Below the pieces are notes generated by a model. That model saw only the letters and a program-made list of their open reading frames with translations, was not told the origin of the DNA and searched no databases. From contig JALOPC010000002.1 in the NCBI GenBank assembly GCA_025454095.1, positions 1 to 22,176 of the forward strand: a DNA stretch of 22,176 nt, written 5' to 3'. The position numbers and the translations under genes are program-made. This DNA is from Syntrophales bacterium (GTDB taxonomy: Bacteria; Desulfobacterota; Syntrophia; Syntrophales; UBA2192). Below, piece after piece: positions 1-6,324 of the stretch (the first letter of the stretch is position 1; each line of letters starts with the position of its first letter).

Positions 1-1042
1 CCACGTTCTGGGCGATGTCGCCCCTCTTCGTAATGTCGTCGTAGCTGGCCGAGAGGATCATCGGGTCGCCCTTGCGTTCCTGGTATTCCCGGATGATCTT
101 GATGTCCGATTTCACGGCCAGGCGCGTCGGCCCTCCCGCCAGGGACAGCGAAGCCAGCAGGTCGCTGGCGTCCTTCAGCCGGTAGATCCCCTGCACGTTG
201 ACCTCCCCGAGGACGTAGACCCGCTCCCCGAAGACGGGCAGCTCGGGCACGGTGACGATGTCCCCCGCGTCGAGGATCACGTTCTGGCCGACATCGCCCT
301 TGAACATGACGTCGTAGAGGTTGAGCGTGTAGCGCTTGCCCTTGCGGAGCAGCTCCACGTTGCGCAGGTCCGCGTTGCCGCCCTCCTCCCCCACGACGAC
401 CTGCGTCTGGCCCGTCCCCGTGAAGGTGCTCCCGCGGCCCGTGACGGGGCCGCCGGCCGAGACGATGAGGTCCAGGACGGTCGTCTTTCCCTTCAGGGCA
501 TACTTCCCCGGCCCCGACGGCCCGGGCGAGATCTTGTTGATCTGGCCGAAGAGAAGAACCGTTTTGCTCCTGTGTTCCTTGACGACGACCTCGAGCCTCG
601 GGGCCCGGATGTACTGCTTGAGCCCCTCCATGAGCGCCTCGTGCAGCTCGCCGACCGTGCGGCCGCTCACCGGCACGTCGTCCATGAAGGCATAGGAGAT
701 CTTCCCGTCGGCGCGGACTTCTGCGATGTACTCCGTGCTTTTGGCCCCTTCCCAGTAGGTGATCTTCAGCACGTCGCCGGGGCCGAGCAGGTACTCCGGC
801 GTTCCCCTTCGCTGCGTGAAGGCGTGGTTGCCGGTGACGGAGGCCATGGCCGCGATGTCTTGTTCCTGCTGCCGGCGCGCCTTTTCGGCCGCCGCCACAT
901 CCTCGGCCGAGGGCTTGAGCGTCTTGACGGACACGCCCTTGGCCTCGAAGGCATGGGGAATGTAGCTGCTGCAGGCCGAAAGACAGGCTGCGGTCACGAC
1001 GAGAACCGTTGCACGGGTTGCACTCTTCAATCGACAGAACAT
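1..1042 (-). CDS. Polysaccharide export lipoprotein, Wza/EpsE type (3' end outside window)
   Basis: Outer-membrane polysaccharide export protein of the Wza family, expected to form the periplasmic/outer-membrane channel for exopolysaccharide. The ATG at 1042 follows AGGAGAG with 5 nt spacing. The first 24 residues form a lipoprotein signal peptide with lipobox LSAC, the lipidated Cys being residue 24. The poly-export domain follows at about residues 83-165 (starting EYLLGPGDVLKITYW), then SLBB-like beta-grasp segments (for example VYVLGEVNVQGIYRL). About 347 residues are visible and the reading frame is open at the window edge, so the C-terminus is missing. The gene may head an operon that continues to the left. 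Exopolysaccharide loci with exosortase (XrtA/PEP-CTERM) use an EpsE protein of this kind, but the subtype cannot be fixed from this fragment. Confidence 0.9.
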   Translation of the reverse strand, partial: MFCRLKSATRATVLVVTAACLSACSSYIPHAFEAKGVSVKTLKPSAEDVAAAEKARRQQEQDIAAMASVTGNHAFTQRRGTPEYLLGPGDVLKITYWEGAKSTEYIAEVRADGKISYAFMDDVPVSGRTVGELHEALMEGLKQYIRAPRLEVVVKEHRSKTVLLFGQINKISPGPSGPGKYALKGKTTVLDLIVSAGGPVTGRGSTFTGTGQTQVVVGEEGGNADLRNVELLRKGKRYTLNLYDVMFKGDVGQNVILDAGDIVTVPELPVFGERVYVLGEVNVQGIYRLKDASDLLASLSLAGGPTRLAVKSDIKIIREYQERKGDPMILSASYDDITKRGDIAQNV

Positions 1043-1079
1043 TCCGACTCTCCTGCGCAGGATAACCGGACTCATGACA

Positions 1080-1095
1080 TGCCAACATCATGCCA
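1080..1095 (-). promoter_or_regulatory. Candidate sigma-54 promoter of the polysaccharide export gene
   Basis: On the minus strand the sequence reads TGGCAT-GATGT-TGGCA against the sigma-54 consensus TGGCAC-N5-TTGCA. It has the invariant GG and GC with exact spacing and two mismatches. Transcription would start near 1070, giving a leader of about 28 nt that contains the ribosome-binding site. RpoN control of exosortase-linked polysaccharide genes is known in related bacteria; its use here is inferred. Confidence 0.6.
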
Positions 1096-1229
1096 ATTAT
1101 CGAATCACGTCGCCGCGTATGGTTTTTGCATAACAAGAACGCGACCTCCCATGCCCGGGGTCCGGAAGGCCAGCCCGGCCGAGGCTTCGGGCAGGCGGTG
1201 CCCAATCATAAGGAGAAGGCGGAAGTCCC

Positions 1230-2252
1230 ATGGTACGATACGTCGACCTGATCACAGACGCCGTGCAGAGCGGCAGAAACGATGACACCGCGCAGTCGCC
1301 CCCTTCGGCGATTCCCGGATCTTTCTTCTCGCGGGCGGCACAGACGCCCGCCGCAAAGGAGCCCGATTCCGACAAGGACATCTACCTCGGCCTCTGGAAG
1401 CAACTCCAGGACATCAAGCTCACCATCCTGGAGAGGAAGGACTTCGACATCCTGCCCCTGAAGGAACAGCTCCGGGCGATCGCGGGCAGCCCCGGGGTCA
1501 TCGACCGGCTCTACCACTACACGACCCGGTACGGGAACGAAGAGGACTACACGGCGTCCCACTCGATCAACACCATGCTCTACGCCCTGAAGATCGCCCA
1601 GCAGATGGAATACGCCCCGGGCGATCTCGAGGCGCTCGGGCTGGCGGCTCTCCTGCACGACATCGGCATGTTCACGATCCCCGATTCGATCCTGCGCAAG
1701 CCCGAGACCCTCTCCGCCGAGGAGACGGCCACGGTCCGCAGGCACCCCGAGATCGGCCGCAGCGTCCTGGCCCCCTGGAGCGCCGAGATGCCCTGGCTCG
1801 CCCAGGCGGCCTTCGAGCACCACGAGCTCGAGGACGGGAGCGGGTATCCCCGGGGGCTCCGGGGCGAGCAGATCTCCGAGTTTGCGAAGATCATCGGGCT
1901 GGCAAGCACCTACGAGGCCATGACGCACGAGCGGCCCCACCGGCGCTGCGTGTCGGTCCGGGAACTGATCGACACGAAGAACCGCTCCTTCGCCCCGCGC
2001 GTGATGCGGGCGTTTCTGGAACAGATCTCCCTCTACCCCATCGGGAGTTTCGTCCGGCTCAACAACCGGACCCTCGGCAAGGTCGTCGAGACCCATGCCG
2101 GGCAGCCGCTCCGGCCCGTGGTACAGATCATGGAGGACGCCGACGGCAACCGGGTCACGGACGAAAAGACCGTCAACCTGCTGGGCAACCCGATTCTGTG
2201 GGTGACGGGGGCCGTCTCGGACGAGGAACTGTCGCGCATCCAGAAAAGATAG
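1230..2252 (+). CDS. HD-GYP-like phosphohydrolase with altered active site
   Basis: A 340-residue protein with a variable N-terminus (about residues 1-95) and an HD-GYP-type domain (about 100-240), followed by a C-terminal extension. HD-GYP proteins hydrolyse cyclic di-GMP in the cytoplasm. Seen motifs are H111, HDIG at 143-146, H172, HHE at 197-199 and DGSGYP at 202-207. Two positions depart from the family: the Lys after HDIG is Met147, and the Asp of the usual AD-x-x-DA motif is Ser226 (ASTYEA). If family numbering is mapped correctly, a metal ligand and a catalytic-site lysine are missing, so the protein may be a weak enzyme or a c-di-GMP sensor. The start follows AAGGAGA at rather long spacing (about 13 nt). 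It is divergent from the polysaccharide export gene, which suggests a role in controlling surface polysaccharide. Confidence 0.85.
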   Translation: MVRYVDLITDAVQSGRNDDTAQSPPSAIPGSFFSRAAQTPAAKEPDSDKDIYLGLWKQLQDIKLTILERKDFDILPLKEQLRAIAGSPGVIDRLYHYTTRYGNEEDYTASHSINTMLYALKIAQQMEYAPGDLEALGLAALLHDIGMFTIPDSILRKPETLSAEETATVRRHPEIGRSVLAPWSAEMPWLAQAAFEHHELEDGSGYPRGLRGEQISEFAKIIGLASTYEAMTHERPHRRCVSVRELIDTKNRSFAPRVMRAFLEQISLYPIGSFVRLNNRTLGKVVETHAGQPLRPVVQIMEDADGNRVTDEKTVNLLGNPILWVTGAVSDEELSRIQKR

Positions 2253-2293
2253 AAGCTGGGACGTTCGTGAAGTCAAGAAATTGAGACGTGAAG
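2253..2293 (+). repeat. Degenerate 8-bp tandem repeat (AAGTTRAG family)
   Basis: Units AAGCTGGG, ACGTTCGTG, AAGTCAAG, AAATTGAG and ACGTGAAG follow the TAG stop codon of the HD-GYP-like gene without a gap. All but one are 8 bp. The same family recurs near 9438, 12991 and 14126. Confidence 0.55.
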
Positions 2294-2299
2294 AAAGAA

Positions 2300-2326
2300 A
2301 ACCGGTCCCGGAGGCCGGTTTTTTTT
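2300..2326 (+). terminator. Rho-independent terminator between convergent genes
   Basis: AACCGG (2300-2305) pairs with CCGGTT (2315-2320), and an eight-T run covers 2319-2326. It ends transcription of the HD-GYP-like gene. On the other strand the stem is followed by a weaker TTTCTTTC tract, so it may also serve the ATPase gene that ends at 2349. Confidence 0.75.
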
Positions 2327-2348
2327 GATTCTCCGAAGGCTCTGCGGT

Positions 2349-3188
2349 TCAGCGTGATGCGGCGGGGACCGATTCCGCCGGCTCGTCATCCGGCATGGCC
2401 GTGTCGTCGATGGCGGCCCGGACCACGGCTGCATCGATCCTTTCGGCGTGCATCCCGAACCCGATCAGCAGGCACATGTCGCAGAGGTTGTTCACCCTCC
2501 GGGGCACGCCCCGGGTCTGGCGATGGATCTCCTCGAAGGCGTCGCGCGTGAAGATCTCCCGCTTCGCGCCGGCCCGGCCGAGCCGGAAGTCGACGTACTG
2601 CATCATCTCGTCGAAGCCGAGCGGGCCCAGGTGGTAGCGGATGGCGATCCGCGAGTCGAGCTGCTCGATGCGCTTGACGATGCCCCGCAGCTCGGGCTGG
2701 CCGATGAGCAGCAGGTTCAGCAGGAACCGGTCGTTGAACTGGTAGTTCAGCAGCAGGCGCACCTCCTCGCAGTTCGTCGGCGAAAGCAGCTGCGCCTCGT
2801 CGATGACGAGGATCGTCGTCCGGTTTTCCTTGAAGTCCTTCATCATCATCTCGCCCAGCGTGTTCAGCAGCTCGTGCTTGGAGTGCGAGGCCGGGTCGAG
2901 GCCGAACTGGTAGAGGATCTCCCGGATAAATTCGACGGGCTCGAGCATGGGGTTCGTGATGAGCCCCACGTGGTATTCCGTCCGGGCCAGGTTCTGGATG
3001 AAGGCGCGCGACAGGGTCGTCTTGCCGCAGCCCACGTCCCCCGTGAGCAGCGCGGCGCCCTTGCGGCGCTGGATGGCGTAGGTCAGCCGGGTCATGGCCT
3101 CGCGGTAATGTCCCGAGTTGTAGATGAACTTCAGATCGGGAACGATCTCGTAGGGAAAGACGTCCAAGCCCCAGTACTCTAGATACAT
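2349..3188 (-). CDS. AAA ATPase, ExeA / XrtA-associated type
   Basis: A 279-residue ATPase of the ExeA/GspA-like AAA family. It begins MYLEYWGL with the family's typical FxxxPD segment (FPYEIVPDLKF, residues 11-21). The Walker A motif is GDVGCGKTT (50-58), Walker B is ILVIDEAQ (126-133), a sensor-like LIGQPEL lies at 161-167, and the helical AAA lid lies at about 190-260. Family members energise type II secretion assembly (ExeA) or sit in exosortase/exopolysaccharide clusters as the XrtA-associated ATPase. This copy has no transmembrane segment or peptidoglycan-binding tail, so it fits the shorter XrtA-type form. Its first codons overlap the end of the upstream phosphatase gene by 10 nt, so the two are almost certainly co-translated. 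Confidence 0.85.
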   Translation of the reverse strand: MYLEYWGLDVFPYEIVPDLKFIYNSGHYREAMTRLTYAIQRRKGAALLTGDVGCGKTTLSRAFIQNLARTEYHVGLITNPMLEPVEFIREILYQFGLDPASHSKHELLNTLGEMMMKDFKENRTTILVIDEAQLLSPTNCEEVRLLLNYQFNDRFLLNLLLIGQPELRGIVKRIEQLDSRIAIRYHLGPLGFDEMMQYVDFRLGRAGAKREIFTRDAFEEIHRQTRGVPRRVNNLCDMCLLIGFGMHAERIDAAVVRAAIDDTAMPDDEPAESVPAASR

Positions 3189-3667
3189 CGAAGCAATCCT
3201 TCCAGGGAGAAATAGATCTCCGCAAAACAGGTCCGGTAGTGGTAGGGCGTCATTCCGTAGGGGTCCCGGATGTCACGCCCGTCCCCGTCGCCCTGCGCGG
3301 AAAACGATTTCAGAAGCCGGACCTTGGCTTCCGCGCCGGGATGCCGCCTCAACACTTCGTCCCGCTGGGCCTCCTCCATGACCAGGACGAGTGCCGCGGC
3401 GGCGACCATCTCGGCGGTCAGGGTCCGGGACCGGTGCCGGGATGCGTCCACGCCTTTCTCCCGGAGGATGGCGACGGCGTGGGGATCCGCGCCTGCGCCG
3501 CCGAGATCGAGCAGGCCGGCCGATGACGCCCGGGCGTGAGACAGGCCCGCCCGGTTCGAGAGCGTGCGGAACATCCACTCGGCCATGACGCTCCGGCACA
3601 GGTTGCCCGAACAGACAAACAGGATCTTCTTCGCAGCCGGTTGCGCCTTCACGGGATCGACATCCAT
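3179..3667 (-). CDS. Low-molecular-weight protein-tyrosine phosphatase
   Basis: A 162-residue cytoplasmic LMW phosphatase (arsenate-reductase-like fold). The catalytic P-loop CSGNLCRS has the nucleophile Cys19 and Arg25, and the general acid is Asp135 in RDPYG, counted from the ATG at 3667. In capsule and exopolysaccharide systems such enzymes (Wzb, EpsP) dephosphorylate the tyrosine autokinase that controls chain length. The neighbouring export lipoprotein and ATPase support that role. The start is uncertain: the ATG at 3667 has GAGG directly adjacent, whereas a TTG at 3703, with CGAGG about 9 nt upstream, would add 12 residues. The stop lies within the start region of the ATPase gene. Confidence 0.9.
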   Translation of the reverse strand: MDVDPVKAQPAAKKILFVCSGNLCRSVMAEWMFRTLSNRAGLSHARASSAGLLDLGGAGADPHAVAILREKGVDASRHRSRTLTAEMVAAAALVLVMEEAQRDEVLRRHPGAEAKVRLLKSFSAQGDGDGRDIRDPYGMTPYHYRTCFAEIYFSLEGLLRCI

Positions 3668-3775
3668 CCTCGCAGTCGAGGCATTGCGATGAACACGTTG
3701 CAAAACTTATGCCTCGACAGAACCCCGGCCGGGCGCCTGCCCGCGAACCGCGCGCCCCCCCGACCGCGGATCGAT

Positions 3776-3791
3776 TGGCACATTTCCTGTA
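3776..3791 (+). promoter_or_regulatory. Weak candidate sigma-54 promoter of the GAF-GspE gene
   Basis: The sequence TGGCAC-ATTTC-CTGTA has a perfect -24 element, but the -12 element has GT in place of the conserved GC. Transcription would start near 3802, giving a leader of about 55 nt before the ATG at 3857. Confidence 0.35.
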
Positions 3792-3856
3792 TTAAAGACC
3801 GTGACAAACCGACCGATATGGAAAAGAGAAAAACTGACAAGGAACGGACGCCCACC

Positions 3857-6166
3857 ATGGACACGGCAAAGATGATGGAGAGGCTCGACATCTCCTCCAT
3901 AACGGCTCTTTCCGAGAAGCTCAACCAGCGAAAGAAACTGCTCGACATCACCAACCAGATCCACGCCGCGCAGAACATCAAGGACATCCTCGTCGAGCAC
4001 AAGGAAGGGATCCTCGCACTCTTCAACGCCCTGCTGATCACGATCTACGTGGCCGACAAGCCGCGCAACGAGCTGTACTCGCTCTACCTCGCGGGCTCCC
4101 AGCTCAAGGAGATCCGCCTGCCCATCACCAACCGCAGCATCGCGGGCTTCGTGGCCAACACGGGCCGCGGCGTCAACATCGCGGATGCCTACGACAAGGA
4201 GGAGCTCAAGAAGATCGACAAGACGATCTTCTTCGACGAGGCGTGGGACAAGCAGTCGGGCTACCGCACCACCCAGGTGCTCGCCCTGCCCGTCATGCAC
4301 GAGAACACCCTCATGGGGGTCATCCAGATCGTCAACCGCAAGGGAGGGGGCCGGTTCACGGCCGACGAGCAGAACCTCCTGGAGGAAATCGCCGAGGTCC
4401 TGGGCATCGCCCTGTACAACCAGCACCGCGTCTCGTCGCGGCGCAAGACCCGCTTCGACTACCTCGTCAGCCACAACCTCATGAAGGACGGCGACCTGGA
4501 AGCCGCCTTCACGGAATCCCGCCGGAGCAACGAGCCCATCGAGGAGCTGCTCATGAAGCGGTTCCGGATCTCGCGCGAGGACATCGGGCGCTCCATGGAG
4601 GACTACTACCGCTGCCGGTACGTCCATTACAGCCAGAAACACCCGATCCCCGACGAGCTGCTCAAGAACCTCAAGCGCGAGTACCTCCGGCGCGAACTCT
4701 GGGTCCCCCTGGACAGGGGCGCCGACGGCAAAATCCGCGTCCTCGTCGACGACCCCAACAACCTTCTGAAGAAGGACATGATCGAAAACCTCCTGAAGAC
4801 GAGGGCCGTCGAGTACTGCGTCTCCCTCAAGGAGGACATCATCAAGTTCATCAATCACTTCTACCAGACGCAGGAGGGGGAGAAATCCTTCAGCGAGCTC
4901 CTCGGCGGCGAGGGCCAGATTGTCGAAGACCGCGACGAGTTCGAGGAAAACGGCGTTTCCGAGTCGGACAGCGTCATCATGCAGCTCGTCAACCGCATCA
5001 TCAACGACGGCATCCTCCAGCGGGCCTCGGACATCCACATCGAACCCAACTTGAGCCGCAAGAACGTCGAGATCCGCTACCGCGTCGACGGAAGCTGCTC
5101 CCTGTACCAGACGGTGCCCTACAGCTACCGGGCCGCCATCGTCTCGCGCATCAAGATCATGTCCAACCTCGACATCACGGAGCGCAGGCTCCCCCAGGAC
5201 GGCAAGATCAAGTTCAAGCGCGGCAACGGCGAGGAGATGGAACTGCGCGTGGCGACGCTGCCCACGGCGGGAAACCTCGAGGACGTGGTGCTCCGAATCC
5301 TCCAGAAGGGCGAGATGATGCACCTCGAGGAGATGTCGCTTTCGCCCTGGAACTACCAGAACCTCGCCAAGCTCCTCGAGAAGCCCTACGGGATCATCCT
5401 GTGCGTGGGCCCCACGGGCTCCGGCAAGACGACGACGCTGCATGCGGGCATCCACCGCATCAACACGCCGGAGCGCAAGATCTGGACGATCGAGGACCCC
5501 ATCGAAATCACCCAGTACGGGATCCGGCAGGTCCAGGTGAACCCCAAGATCGGCCTCGATTTCGCCCGCGCGCTCAGGGCCTTCCTGCGCGCCGACCCCG
5601 ACGTGATCATGGTCGGCGAGATGCGCGATTTCGAGACGGCCAAGATCGGCGTCGAGGCCTCGCTCACGGGGCACCTCGTGTTCACGACGCTGCACACCAA
5701 CAGCGCCCCCGAAACGATCATCCGCCTTCTCGACATGGGCATCGACCCGCTGAACTTCGCCGACTCGCTGCTGGGGATCCTCGCCCAGCGGCTCGCGCGG
5801 ACGCTCTGCAAGAACTGCAAGCAGGCCTACACGCCCGACAAGGAGGAGTACGACTACCTGGCCTTCACCTACGGCGAGGAGCAGTTCGCCAAGCTCAACA
5901 TCCCCTACTCGAAGGACCTGAAGTTCTACCAGCCCGGCGGCTGCAACGACTGCAATCAGACGGGGTATCGCGGGCGCGTGGGCATCCACGAGCTCCTCGT
6001 GGCCAGCGACAACGTCAAGCGCCTCATCGCGCGCAAGGCCACCGTCGAGGACCTGAGAAACGCCTCCATCCAGGACGGGATGTCGACGCTGCTGCAGGAC
6101 GGCATCAAGAAGGTCATCGAGGGCATCACGGACTTCGAGCAGGTCCGGAGGGTGTGCATCAAGTAA
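3857..6166 (+). CDS. GspE/PilB-family secretion ATPase with N-terminal GAF domain
   Basis: A 769-residue cytoplasmic motor ATPase of type II secretion or type IV pilus systems, with an extra sensory domain. Order: GAF domain at about 35-190 (LPVMHENTLMGVIQIVNR), an MshEN-like region at about 200-335, and the T2SSE ATPase at about 370-769. The motor motifs are all present: Walker A GPTGSGKTTT (518-527), Asp box TIEDPIE (544-550), Walker B ADPDVIMVGEMRD (579-591), His box GHLVFTTLHT (605-614) and the four zinc cysteines C651, C654, C696 and C699. I chose the ATG at 3857, which follows AAGGAAC; an in-frame ATG at 3818 has no clear ribosome-binding site. No pilin, GspF/PilC or secretin gene is in the window, so its partner machine is unknown. 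The arginine-led RLG motif of classical c-di-GMP-binding MshEN domains is not obvious. Confidence 0.92.
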   Translation: MDTAKMMERLDISSITALSEKLNQRKKLLDITNQIHAAQNIKDILVEHKEGILALFNALLITIYVADKPRNELYSLYLAGSQLKEIRLPITNRSIAGFVANTGRGVNIADAYDKEELKKIDKTIFFDEAWDKQSGYRTTQVLALPVMHENTLMGVIQIVNRKGGGRFTADEQNLLEEIAEVLGIALYNQHRVSSRRKTRFDYLVSHNLMKDGDLEAAFTESRRSNEPIEELLMKRFRISREDIGRSMEDYYRCRYVHYSQKHPIPDELLKNLKREYLRRELWVPLDRGADGKIRVLVDDPNNLLKKDMIENLLKTRAVEYCVSLKEDIIKFINHFYQTQEGEKSFSELLGGEGQIVEDRDEFEENGVSESDSVIMQLVNRIINDGILQRASDIHIEPNLSRKNVEIRYRVDGSCSLYQTVPYSYRAAIVSRIKIMSNLDITERRLPQDGKIKFKRGNGEEMELRVATLPTAGNLEDVVLRILQKGEMMHLEEMSLSPWNYQNLAKLLEKPYGIILCVGPTGSGKTTTLHAGIHRINTPERKIWTIEDPIEITQYGIRQVQVNPKIGLDFARALRAFLRADPDVIMVGEMRDFETAKIGVEASLTGHLVFTTLHTNSAPETIIRLLDMGIDPLNFADSLLGILAQRLARTLCKNCKQAYTPDKEEYDYLAFTYGEEQFAKLNIPYSKDLKFYQPGGCNDCNQTGYRGRVGIHELLVASDNVKRLIARKATVEDLRNASIQDGMSTLLQDGIKKVIEGITDFEQVRRVCIK

Positions 6167-6171
6167 AGACA

Positions 6172-6206
6172 GGGTATCGGGTTTAGGGTCTCGGGTATAG
6201 GGTTAA
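6172..6206 (+). repeat. Five phased heptamers GGGTNNN after the GspE-like gene
   Basis: Units are GGGTATC, GGGTTTA, GGGTCTC, GGGTATA and GGGTTAA, each exactly 7 bp, starting 5 nt after the TAA stop. They resemble telomeric repeats and satisfy the G3-N(1-7) x4 rule for an intramolecular G-quadruplex on the coding strand. Confidence 0.85.
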
Positions 6207-6214
6207 GAAACAAC

Positions 6215-6245
6215 AAGGGCGGGAGTTGCCTTCTCCCGCCCTTTT
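6215..6245 (+). terminator. Rho-independent terminator between the GspE-like gene and mutS
   Basis: An 11-bp perfect stem pairs 6215-6225 with 6233-6243 (core GGGCGGGAG / CTCCCGCCC) around a 7-nt loop, followed by TTTT. It serves the plus-strand gene. On the minus strand the stem is followed by TTGTTTC, so it could also act weakly for mutS. Confidence 0.9.
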
Positions 6246-6281
6246 CTATCATCCCGAACTCCGATACCCTGGATACTAAAT

Positions 6282-6324
6282 CCCCTGCCTTCCCTGTACC
6301 CCAGCCCCGATGGCCGAACCCCTA
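6282..6324 (-). repeat. G-rich degenerate repeat after mutS, minus strand
   Basis: On the minus strand the mutS stop TAG (6324-6322) runs straight into GGGG and further G-runs. Between 6308 and 6282 the runs are G4-N2-G4-N4-G3-N6-G4, again a G-quadruplex motif. More GGGTATC-like units continue to about 6253. It mirrors the array at 6172 across the terminator, so each convergent gene ends in a G-rich coding-strand array. Confidence 0.65.

Noticed and set aside
1110..1135. Possible plus-strand sigma-54 promoter ending in TTGCA before the HD-GYP-like gene
   Set aside because: The -24 position reads GCGTAT in place of TGGCAC, so the invariant GG is missing.
3707..5989. Very long minus-strand open frame opposite the GspE-like gene
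   Set aside because: Antisense shadow caused by high GC and codon bias; it has no recognisable domain, whereas the plus strand encodes a full motor ATPase.
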